DNA from: CAIOYC01 sp038327995
GTDB lineage: Bacteria; Pseudomonadota; Alphaproteobacteria; Caulobacterales; Caulobacteraceae
DNA: 64,000 bases
NCBI GenBank assembly: GCA_038327995.1
Contig: JBBQLP010000008.1
Location: forward strand, 1-64,000
Direction: 5' to 3'
Positions within the stretch are counted from its first letter, which is position 1; every line of letters begins with the position of its first letter. The notes under the pieces are model-generated. The model searched no databases. It was not told the origin of the DNA and saw nothing but the letters and a program-made list of their open reading frames with translations. Shown here one piece after another: positions 1 to 6,968 of this stretch. The position numbers and the translations under genes were made by a program.

Positions 1-933
1 CTCGACGTGCGTTTCTCGGCCAACCGGCCCCTGGTGCAGGCCTCGATCAACGGCAAGCCGGTGTGGCTGCTGGTCGATACCGGCGCCGTGACCAGCCTGT
101 TGTTCGCCGGACCCGCCAGCCGTCTGGGGCTGCAGGGCTACGACACCGGGGCCACCTTTATCGGCGTGGGCGGCGAGGTGGCAGTGCACCGGGCCAGGAT
201 CGCCGAGTTCGCCCTGCAAAAGGCGCTGGTGAAGGACTTCGAGATCAATATCGCCGGAGGCTCCAATATCACCGGGCGCGGCGCTGCGGGCGACGACGAG
301 CGCCAGGTGGTGGGCGTGCTGGGGCGCGATTTCCTGGGGCTGGTCGATGTGGAGTTCGATTTGGCGCAGGGCAAGATGCGGCTCTTCACGCCGCGCGACT
401 GCGGTCGGCGCTCCCTGGCCTACTGGAGCGACGGGGCGAGCTACGTCGATATGGACCGCAACGGCTACAAGCTGGCGCCTTTCAACTTCCCCTTGAAATT
501 GAACGGTTATCAGGTGAACGCGATGTTGGATTCCGGCGCTGGGATCACCGTGGTGACGCCATCGATAGCCGTGCACGCCGGGGTGTCCGATGACCACTTC
601 GCCAAGGAAACCGGGCGGGCTGCCGGGATCGGCGTCCGCATCGTGGAAACCCGCACCGCCACCTTCGATACGGTCGACCTGGGCGATGAGAAGATCAAAA
701 AGGCGGAACTGCGCGTGTCCGAACTGGTGCGGAGCGACGAGGGTGGCTCCGCCGGAACCCACATCGGTCAGGGGGGGCTGTCCATGTTGCTGGGTGCGGA
801 TTTCCTGCGCTCGCACCGCGTGCTGATCTCCACCAACCAGGACCGGATCTATTTCACCTATACCGGCGGGGCGGTGTTCAACCAGGTGGGCTCCGCCGAG
901 CCTGCCGCAACCCCAGAGCGTCCCAAGGAATAG
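1..933 (+). CDS. Retropepsin-like aspartic protease, two-lobed (5' end outside window)
   Basis: The frame is open to the left edge; the first in-window start is a GTG at 7, so the true N-terminus is probably outside. Counting from that GTG there are two aspartic-protease active-site signatures in one chain: LVDTGA (Asp24) and MLDSGAG (Asp175). Each is followed by a downstream Leu-Gly-x-Asp-Phe-Leu element (LGRDFL near 105 and LGADFL near 261), as in a duplicated clan AA fold. Retroviral-type proteases are usually homodimers with one motif, whereas this chain could form both halves itself. No signal peptide is visible because the start is missing. A metalloprotease gene follows 35 bases downstream on the same strand. 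Family assignment is firm; substrate is unknown. Confidence 0.8.
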   Translation, partial: LDVRFSANRPLVQASINGKPVWLLVDTGAVTSLLFAGPASRLGLQGYDTGATFIGVGGEVAVHRARIAEFALQKALVKDFEINIAGGSNITGRGAAGDDERQVVGVLGRDFLGLVDVEFDLAQGKMRLFTPRDCGRRSLAYWSDGASYVDMDRNGYKLAPFNFPLKLNGYQVNAMLDSGAGITVVTPSIAVHAGVSDDHFAKETGRAAGIGVRIVETRTATFDTVDLGDEKIKKAELRVSELVRSDEGGSAGTHIGQGGLSMLLGADFLRSHRVLISTNQDRIYFTYTGGAVFNQVGSAEPAATPERPKE

Positions 934-968
934 GCGGCAAGGGTCCCGAATTGAAGAGCAGGGACAGC

Positions 969-1727
969 ATGAAAAAACGCCATACTTGGGTGCTGGGTGC
1001 GGCTCTGGCTCCCTTGGTGCTGATCTGGGCCTTGCTCGTCTTCCCCCAGCCGCTGTTCGCCTACCATGTCTCCTCGGGCAGGCTGAACCTTTATTCGGAC
1101 CAGCCTTTTGACTCGGACAAGGCTCGCCTGATCCTTCGGGATGTTGAGGTGCGCCTGTCCACCTCCCCGATCGACGATCATCGCCGCCACGCCGTCTTCA
1201 TCGCCAATGCAGAGTGGCGCCGCGCCCTGTTCTTCACCATCAACGGCGGGGCGGCGGGAGTAAACTGGCATCCTGTGACCACCAATGTCTTCCTGCGCCG
1301 GGCGAGCGTCGAGCAGAACGCGGTGTTCGGCGCATCGGGCAAGCCCGCCCCGCCGCCGCGCACCCTGGCCTATTACGCGGCGCACGAGATCACCCACACC
1401 CTGACAAGCGAGCGACTGGGACCGGGGCGCCTTTGGAACAGCGCGCTGCCGCAGTGGGTGCGAGAAGGCTACGCCGACTATGTGGGCATGGGCGGACATA
1501 TCGACGTGGACGACCTCTACCGCCGCTACCGGGCGGGCGAGCCGGACCTCGATTATCGCCGGTCTGGAACCTATGCCCGGTTCAGGCTGCTGGTCGCCTA
1601 TTTCCTCGAACGAGGGGGCTGGACCATCGACGATCTGCTCGCCTCAACACTCTCCCAGGAAAAGGCCGAGGCCCTGATGAACGCGGGGATGGGCGCACGG
1701 CTTGGTCCCCCTCACCCCAATCCGTAG
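969..1727 (+). CDS. Membrane-anchored gluzincin-type metallopeptidase
   Basis: A 252-residue protein with a hydrophobic N-terminal segment (about residues 7-30) that should act as a signal anchor or signal peptide. The zinc-peptidase motif HEITH (His139, Glu140, His143) is followed by a third-ligand candidate, Glu166 in WVREGYADY, the arrangement seen in peptidase MA-like (gluzincin) domains. The ATG at 969 is preferred over an in-frame TTG at 951 because an AGGGA ribosome site sits just upstream and the hydrophobic segment follows directly. It lies 35 bases behind the aspartic protease gene, so the two may be co-transcribed. Its 3' end overlaps the convergent DUF6456-type gene by 16 bases. 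Substrate unknown. Confidence 0.72.
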   Translation: MKKRHTWVLGAALAPLVLIWALLVFPQPLFAYHVSSGRLNLYSDQPFDSDKARLILRDVEVRLSTSPIDDHRRHAVFIANAEWRRALFFTINGGAAGVNWHPVTTNVFLRRASVEQNAVFGASGKPAPPPRTLAYYAAHEITHTLTSERLGPGRLWNSALPQWVREGYADYVGMGGHIDVDDLYRRYRAGEPDLDYRRSGTYARFRLLVAYFLERGGWTIDDLLASTLSQEKAEALMNAGMGARLGPPHPNP

Positions 1728-2440
1728 TGCCGGGCCAGGCGGCCGAGCGCCATCTTCAGCACCGTCTTGCCGGAACGCCTCGGCAGGCCGAGGTCGCGCT
1801 CTGCGGCTTCCAGCGCCGAACCGGTCAGGCAGACGCGTTGCAGCATCGGCGCGAACTCCGGCCCCGCCGCTTCGAGCGCGGCCAGCACCCGTTGCTTGGC
1901 GGCGACCCCGCGCTCGGCAGGGTCGAGCCCCGGCGCGCGGCTGCCGCTGGTCTTCAGGGCGCCGCTCCAGTCCATGGTCAGCCGCCCAACGGTTCCAGAG
2001 CGATGGAAATCCTCTCGCAACCGTTCGCCCGCCATCGCTTCCTTAGGGGTGAGCCAGGGGCGGCCCTGCGGGTCGCGCCTTCGGGCCAGCCAGGCGATGG
2101 GCGATTCCCCGAGGTTGGCGCGCCGGGGGGTGAGCCTGCCGTCGGCCTCCGCCACCATCCGCTCGCCCTCGATCAGTCCGGGCCGTCCCGGAGCAGGCGC
2201 CTTCGCTGCCGGGCGCGGAGCGATCAGGCGCCAGCCGCCCTCTTCGCGTGGTTTCAGCCCCGGCCACTGCACCAGAGCCCGGAACACCGCCTCATCGATC
2301 CTGATGATGGGCCTGCGCCGCCGGTCCGCGTCCGCCCTGACCGCATAGTCCTCGCCCGCCGCTTCCAGATGCGCGCCCGGCCTCAGCAGCATCTGCACCA
2401 GACGGCGCACCAGTCGCTCCTGCTGATCCGCGTCCATCAT
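1712..2440 (-). CDS. DUF6456-type helix-turn-helix protein
   Basis: A 242-residue, Arg- and Ala-rich protein. The C-terminal half (about 130-242) looks like the DUF6456 domain of alphaproteobacteria: a helical region with GLDPAERGVAAKQRVLAALE, then a second block CLTGSALEAAERDLGLPRRS that reads like a helix-turn-helix followed by LKMALGRLARHYG. The start (ATG at 2440, reading MMDADQ) overlaps the stop of the upstream DnaA-domain gene by four bases (ATGA), so the two are probably translationally coupled. Open frame continues upstream but only as the shadow of that gene. A DNA-binding role is inferred. It resembles MucR or DnaA-associated regulators only in general terms, and I have no specific target. 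Confidence 0.68.
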   Translation of the reverse strand: MMDADQQERLVRRLVQMLLRPGAHLEAAGEDYAVRADADRRRRPIIRIDEAVFRALVQWPGLKPREEGGWRLIAPRPAAKAPAPGRPGLIEGERMVAEADGRLTPRRANLGESPIAWLARRRDPQGRPWLTPKEAMAGERLREDFHRSGTVGRLTMDWSGALKTSGSRAPGLDPAERGVAAKQRVLAALEAAGPEFAPMLQRVCLTGSALEAAERDLGLPRRSGKTVLKMALGRLARHYGLG

Positions 2441-2811
2441 CGCCGCCTCCGCACGCAGGGCGCGGCGCGAACGCACGCCTCGCAGTCGTCGACCAAGGCG
2501 TCGAACATCGCGTCCGAGCGCATATCCTCCACCCGCTGACAGGCGTGGGCGGCGGTGGTGCGGTCGCGCCCGAAGGCCGAGCCCACCCGCGCCAGCGGCC
2601 AGGAACAGGCGGTGTGGGCCAGATACATAGCGACCTGACGGGCCTTGGCCGCCTCGGCCTGACGGCGGGTGGCCCCGGCGATGTCGCGCGCGCCGACCCC
2701 GGTGGCCAGCGCCACCAGATAGGTGATGAAGGCGGCGAGGGCGCGGTCGTCGAGCACGCTTCGTGCGTGATCGCCGCCTTGGGCGCTGCATTCCAGTTCA
2801 AGCGGAGTCAT
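2437..2811 (-). CDS. Stand-alone DnaA domain IV-like DNA-binding protein
   Basis: A 124-residue protein with no AAA+ ATPase. Residues about 50-105 match the C-terminal DnaA-box-binding domain: ARQVAMYLAH, then a short loop, then FGRDRTTAAHACQRVE, the counterpart of the DnaA signature GGRDHTTVLHACRKIE. The start chosen is the ATG at 2811, which has AGAGGA just upstream; an in-frame extension to 2850 lacks support. Two Cys pairs near the C-terminus (CEAC, then a further Cys) are unexplained. It is the first gene of a two-gene unit with the DUF6456-type protein. By its domain it should bind DnaA-box-like DNA, possibly as a transcription factor or competitor of DnaA; that role is inference. Confidence 0.75.
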   Translation of the reverse strand: MTPLELECSAQGGDHARSVLDDRALAAFITYLVALATGVGARDIAGATRRQAEAAKARQVAMYLAHTACSWPLARVGSAFGRDRTTAAHACQRVEDMRSDAMFDALVDDCEACVRAAPCVRRRR

Positions 2812-2915
2812 GAAATCCTCTCGCGCCCGGACCATCCGGACAGCCGCCATTCTGGGGCACAGAACGGGATGGAGGATTACTTTCCTATTTTATCGGGATC
2901 AATAGGACTTTTCGC

Positions 2916-3446
2916 CTATGCGGCGCGGATGCCGCTGCGCCAGGAATCCCCTTGTGCGCCAACGATCACGTCGTAGCCGAGGATCATGTCCACTCGCCGA
3001 CCGTCGCTCGCCAGCGGCAGTCGCAACCAGAGGATAGACAGGTGCGGCGCGCCCCTCCAGGCCAGGGAATGGGAGCCGACGCCGGGGCGGCGGGTCGTCA
3101 CCACCTTATCGAGTTCGCCGCGCCAGTAGACGGCGGAGGTGGGGTCATAGACCTGTTCCAGCCGCTTGCCGGTGATCTCTCCGCGATAGACCTCGTAAAG
3201 GCCGGTGCCCGCCAGACGCAGGCGATAGTCGGCCCGATGCTCGCCCGCGCCGCCAGTCGCGCCGTGCCCTGCCCCGCCAAGGACGACGTCGATCAGGCTG
3301 ACGGTGGGCAGATGGCGCTTGAAATCTTCGGGGTGGATGTTGCTGCGGCCCGGAAGCCGGGCGCCGTCGCGTCGAGAGGCCCAGTAGGCGAAAAGCTCTT
3401 CGTGGGCGCGAACGGCGGAGGCCGATCCTTCTCTTTGAGACAGCAT
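2916..3446 (-). CDS. PAS_5 family (PF07310-like) protein
   Basis: A 176-residue single-domain protein. It shows the pattern typical of the alphaproteobacterial PAS_5 family: an N-terminal stretch ending in PGRSNIHPEDFKRHLPTVSL, a conserved LIDVV, a central YRLRLAGTGLYEVYRGEITG strand-helix block, and a C-terminal LPLASDGRRVDMILGYDV strand pair. No output domain is fused. Such proteins are common in Caulobacterales and mostly uncharacterised; a sensory or ligand-binding role is inferred from the PAS fold. It is transcribed toward the DnaA-domain pair 104 bases downstream, and is preceded by a 181-base AT-richer gap (3447-3627) that should hold its promoter. Confidence 0.72.
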   Translation of the reverse strand: MLSQREGSASAVRAHEELFAYWASRRDGARLPGRSNIHPEDFKRHLPTVSLIDVVLGGAGHGATGGAGEHRADYRLRLAGTGLYEVYRGEITGKRLEQVYDPTSAVYWRGELDKVVTTRRPGVGSHSLAWRGAPHLSILWLRLPLASDGRRVDMILGYDVIVGAQGDSWRSGIRAA

Positions 3447-3627
3447 ATCTAGAGTCGCCCCGAAGTCACTGGAATCACTATAGTTACGATCCCTTAACTT
3501 CCGAATCAGATCAAGCGATTTCGATTCGCGGACTCATTTTTCGTAGTTTGTCGAATCTTTGACACGCGCGAAGGAGGGTCGTTTTGCAGATCAAGCAGCG
3601 CGGTGAGCTTTGCCCCCGCCCCCTCCG

Positions 3628-4569
3628 CTAGAACCCCAGCCCTGCGGTCGTCAGCTTCCCCAGCGCAGCCTGCGCTTCCGGCCTGATGGGAATGACCTTG
3701 CGCGTGTCGAGATCGAAATTGACCGCAACCGCCTCGCTGGTGCCCCACGCCCTGCCGCTGACAGGATCGAGCAGCCAGTGGTTCAGTCGTTGGGTCTTGC
3801 CGTCAAATCCTGACAGGCCGGAACGCAGTTCCAGATGGTCGCCCGCCTGGGGCCATTCGAGATACACCAGACGATACTCCAGCACCGCGCCGCCAACCCG
3901 CTGCGGCGTTTCCTCCAGAGCCTCGATCACTGCCTTCCGAACAGGGGCGAGCAGGCCCGGAACTCCGTCGGACACCCGGCCAATGAACTGTTCCGCCGCC
4001 ATCCGCCCGAAGACGTCCACATCGCCTTGACCGATGCTGCCCCGCGCTCCGCAGCGCAAGCCGAGCGCCTCCGCGCTCGCCATAGAGGCGATGGGTGTCA
4101 CGGGATCGCTGGTTATGCTGCGCGGGGCGGCGAAGGACGGAACCTCTATCTTCAGCGCCTCGGCGGCGGCGCGAGCGCGGGCGGGCCATGGAAAGGGGCG
4201 GCCTCCCGGCGAGATGTGAGCCGCGCGGGTGAGGAAGGTCGCGCAGGGCTCGCCGGTGCGGGTGTGGGTCAGCACCTGAAGCAGCAGCGCCGCATCGTCT
4301 TCCAGCGCCACCACCCCGCCGGTCATGTGCAGCGGAGCGCCCGCCTGCGCCTCTTTCAGGAACCGCACATGATGCTCGCGCACCATCAGGGTCGCGGTGG
4401 CGGCGGGGGAGAAAGCTTCGGGCAGGCCGAGATGAAGCGCCAGTCCCGCCAGCCCCTCCATCGCCCGCACGATGTAGAAGCGCACGTTCATGTGCCCCAT
4501 CTCGTCGCATTCCCAGGTATTGACGCCGCCGCGCCAGATCTCCACGCCGTCTGTCGGCGGCAGGCTCAT
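3628..4569 (-). CDS. Double-hotdog acyl thioesterase-like protein
   Basis: 313 residues, long enough for two hotdog domains. The N-terminal domain (about 10-135) has the WECDEMGHMNVRFYI element of 4-hydroxybenzoyl-CoA or acyl-ACP thioesterases (Asp and Asn-Val near the active site). The C-terminal domain (about 175-300) carries GQGDVDVFGRMAAEQFIGRV and YRLVYLEWPQAGDHLELRSG, again thioesterase-like. The ATG overlaps the stop of the upstream MaoC gene by four bases (ATGA), so both enzymes are probably made together. The pair would fit (R)-specific enoyl-CoA hydration and thioester release in fatty-acid or related acyl-CoA metabolism. The exact substrate cannot be read from the sequence. Confidence 0.78.
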   Translation of the reverse strand: MSLPPTDGVEIWRGGVNTWECDEMGHMNVRFYIVRAMEGLAGLALHLGLPEAFSPAATATLMVREHHVRFLKEAQAGAPLHMTGGVVALEDDAALLLQVLTHTRTGEPCATFLTRAAHISPGGRPFPWPARARAAAEALKIEVPSFAAPRSITSDPVTPIASMASAEALGLRCGARGSIGQGDVDVFGRMAAEQFIGRVSDGVPGLLAPVRKAVIEALEETPQRVGGAVLEYRLVYLEWPQAGDHLELRSGLSGFDGKTQRLNHWLLDPVSGRAWGTSEAVAVNFDLDTRKVIPIRPEAQAALGKLTTAGLGF

Positions 4570-5417
4570 CCCAGCACCGACTTTCCGTTCTTGATCACTG
4601 TCACGTCCCGCGACTTCACCCGCGCCTCGAACGAGACCACGTCGCCGTCACGCCACAGGTCGACCGTGATCGTCTCGCCGGGAAAGACGGGCGAGGAGAA
4701 GCGTGCGGCGTGGCTTTTGATCCGCTCCGGCTGGTGTTCGGCAAAGCTGGTAAGAACCGCGCGGCAGGTGATCCCATAGGTGCAAAGCCCGTGCAGGATC
4801 GGGCGCGGAAAGCCGGCCATCTTCGCTACGCTGGGGTCAGAATGCAGAGGGTTGCGGTCGCCGGACAGGCGGTAGAGCAGCGCCTGATCGGGCCGGGTGG
4901 TGAAATCCAGCGACAGGTCCGGCGCGCGGGCCGGGATCGGGTGGGGCTCTGGCTGGCCCTCGCTTGGCCCGCCGAACCCACCGTCGCCCCGTGCAAAGGT
5001 GGACGAGGTGAGGGTGGCGATCCTGTCGCCCGAGCCTTCTTCGCTCAGCACCGTCTCGGTGACGATGACGGCGCCCTTGGGGCCCTTGTCATAGGCGGCG
5101 ATCACGCGGCTGTCGGCGGTGATCCGGGCGGCGGTGGGCATAGGCTTGTGGAACTCCACCGCCTGCTCGCCGTGGACAACCATCAGGAAGTTGATGCCCA
5201 TCTTGCCCATGCCGGGACCGGCGCCCCAGGCCACCACCGTGGCTAGGCTGGGCACCGCCTTCAGCCCGTTCTCGTAGACGAAGGGAAGCTCGATCTCGTT
5301 CATGGGATCGGCGCCGAGGCCGACGCCCAAGGCATAGAGCATGGTCTCCCGGTCGCCCCAGGCGAAGCTCTGTCCCTTGGCGGTCATGTCCAGGATTTCG
5401 GGATAGGCGATGGGCAC
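4566..5417 (-). CDS. MaoC-type (R)-specific enoyl-CoA hydratase
   Basis: 283 residues with two hotdog repeats, the size and layout of the hydratase-2 part of multifunctional enzyme 2. The C-terminal repeat has the signature YRLSGDRNPLHSDP (catalytic Asp and His of hydratase 2) followed by GFPRPILHGLCTYG. The N-terminal half starts with the AYPEILDMTAKGQSFAWGDR block typical of this family. It should hydrate trans-2-enoyl-CoA to (R)-3-hydroxyacyl-CoA in the cytoplasm. The start is a GTG at 5417 preceded by AAGGAGG at good spacing. It is the first gene of a two-gene unit with the double-hotdog thioesterase, and is divergent from sapC. Confidence 0.87.
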   Translation of the reverse strand: MPIAYPEILDMTAKGQSFAWGDRETMLYALGVGLGADPMNEIELPFVYENGLKAVPSLATVVAWGAGPGMGKMGINFLMVVHGEQAVEFHKPMPTAARITADSRVIAAYDKGPKGAVIVTETVLSEEGSGDRIATLTSSTFARGDGGFGGPSEGQPEPHPIPARAPDLSLDFTTRPDQALLYRLSGDRNPLHSDPSVAKMAGFPRPILHGLCTYGITCRAVLTSFAEHQPERIKSHAARFSSPVFPGETITVDLWRDGDVVSFEARVKSRDVTVIKNGKSVLG

Positions 5418-5571
5418 GGGGCATCCTCCTTGGCGCGTTCAGCTTGGCCTTGGTGTCCTTTCGGACGCTGCGGCGACGGATGCAAGCGCTCAGGTTTGCC
5501 CCCGGCGCGTGGATGCTCTAGGAGAGCCGCCCAACCTCCCCAACACAAGACGCGTTCCAGGGCTCACGATC

Positions 5572-6375
5572 ATGGCGACCAATACGACGACATCCGGCGG
5601 CGAGCTTTCCGGCAATGTGCTGCTCTACAAGAATCCCGAGCCGCTGAACCCGGAAAATATGAAGACGCTCGGTCTGTCGACGATCGAGAAGCCCTTCATG
5701 TTCGCTAGCATCGCCCACGCGGTGCCCCTGTCGGTGACGGAGTTCGGTCCGGCCTCCATGCGCTTCCCGATCATCTTCACCGGTGACGAATACCAGCCGG
5801 TTGCGATCATGAGCATTCGCCAGGACGAGAACCTGTTCCTGATGGATAATGGTTATTTCGAGATGGACATCTATGTCCCCGCCTTCATCCGCCGCTATCC
5901 GTTCGTGCTGGCCAAAGAACAGGGCTCGGACCGTCTGATCGTCTGCGTCGACCGGGGCGCCGAAGCGGTGCAGGAGAATGGCGAAATCCCGCTGTTCGTT
6001 GGCAATGAGCCCTCCGAGTTCGCCCGCAACGCCATCGAGTTCTGCACCAATTTCGAGAACGAGCGCGTCCGCACCGCCCTGTTCACCGATGAGCTTAAGC
6101 GGCTCGACCTGTTCGAGCTGAAGACCGCCAACTTCACCCCCATGAACCCGGACGGTTCGCAGGGCGAGATGATGAAGATCGCCGAATACTACGGCATATC
6201 GGAAGAGAAGCTGGGCGCGCTATCCGCCGAGGACCTGGTCGCGCTGCGCGACAGCGGCGCCCTGCAGCAGATCTACGCCCATCTCTCCTCGCTGCAGAAC
6301 TGGGAACGCCTGATCAACCGCACCCTGCTGAAAGACGGCGCAGCGCAAGCAGCAGAGCAGGCGGCGAACGCTTAG
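5572..6375 (+). CDS. SapC family protein
   Basis: 267 residues beginning MATNTTTSGG. Conserved SapC-family features are visible: the KPFMFASIAHAVPLSVTEF block, RFPIIFTGDEYQPVAIMSIR, a central YVPAFIRRYPFVLA, and VCVDRGAEAVQENGEIPLFVG. The family is named after a Campylobacter S-layer protein but is widespread in Gram-negative bacteria, often near TonB-dependent receptors and 2OG oxygenases, with no established biochemistry. No signal peptide is seen, so the protein is probably cytoplasmic. The frame is open upstream to 5410, but the ATG at 5572 is where conservation begins. No strong ribosome site is visible. A hotdog gene ends convergently 21 bases downstream. Confidence 0.82.
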   Translation: MATNTTTSGGELSGNVLLYKNPEPLNPENMKTLGLSTIEKPFMFASIAHAVPLSVTEFGPASMRFPIIFTGDEYQPVAIMSIRQDENLFLMDNGYFEMDIYVPAFIRRYPFVLAKEQGSDRLIVCVDRGAEAVQENGEIPLFVGNEPSEFARNAIEFCTNFENERVRTALFTDELKRLDLFELKTANFTPMNPDGSQGEMMKIAEYYGISEEKLGALSAEDLVALRDSGALQQIYAHLSSLQNWERLINRTLLKDGAAQAAEQAANA

Positions 6376-6396
6376 AAGGCGGCTTGATCCCGTCGC

Positions 6397-6795
6397 CTAC
6401 CCCCGGCAACGGAACACCGAACGGGTCAGGCAGGAGAAGACCAGCCGTCCCGCCTCATCCAGCAAGTCGTGCTGGGCGATGACCACGCCCTTGTCGTCGC
6501 CCACCGGGTCCTTGGCCAGCACGGTCATGCGCCCGCGCAAAAGCTCGCCCGCAGGCGGGTTGCGCATCCAGCGCAGGGCGTCGACGCCAAGCCGCCGGCT
6601 CTGCGGCCAGTTCGCCGAGGCTTCGGTGTCGAGCTTGGACCAGATGGCGAACACCAGCGCGTCCGGCGCGCCCGCCTCGGCGTCCCATGAGGGGGCGAAG
6701 GCGGCGCGAAAGCCTTCCAGCCCCTTGGCGTCCACGGCGGCGACGCCCAGGCTCACCACCTGACCGACATTGATCTCTTCGAAATGTCCGGGCAC
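6397..6795 (-). CDS. Single-hotdog MaoC-like protein lacking the catalytic Asp-His motif
   Basis: About 132 residues from a GTG at 6795, which has AGAGG/GGTGG upstream. An in-frame ATG at 6918 would add 41 residues of unusual composition. The opening GHFEEINVGQVV resembles the FEDFxVGQ start of MaoC dehydratases, and the body FAIWSKLDTEASANWPQSRRLGVDALRWM and GRMTVLAKDPVGDDKGVV fits one hotdog fold. The D-x-N-P-x-H hydratase motif is absent, so hydratase activity is not supported. A thioesterase or non-catalytic binding role is possible. It is divergent from dsbD, and start position is uncertain. Confidence 0.55.
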   Translation of the reverse strand: MPGHFEEINVGQVVSLGVAAVDAKGLEGFRAAFAPSWDAEAGAPDALVFAIWSKLDTEASANWPQSRRLGVDALRWMRNPPAGELLRGRMTVLAKDPVGDDKGVVIAQHDLLDEAGRLVFSCLTRSVFRCRG

Positions 6796-6968
6796 GCCCA
6801 CCTCTCGCCATATCGCTGCGTCACCTTCTGGCGGCGCTGAGCGTAATGGATCATCATGCGCGGGGCCGCTTGTCGAGGGCTGGCCCGATTGCTGCTTGCG
6901 GAGCGGGGGCAAGTGCATGATTTTGCGGCCACGCTACAGCGGCCAGATTTAAGACGAACAGGACTTTC

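Noticed and set aside
1214..2539. 441-codon plus-strand frame over the metalloprotease end and the DUF6456-type gene
   Set aside because: Arg/Pro/Ala-rich shadow crossing three real genes, with no conserved motif.
3584..3631. A 15-codon frame (TTG start) after AAGGAGGG, with TTGACA at 3559-3564
   Set aside because: The strong ribosome-site-like sequence is striking, but there is no clear -10 hexamer, the frame runs into the convergent thioesterase 3' end, and no gene follows for it to lead.
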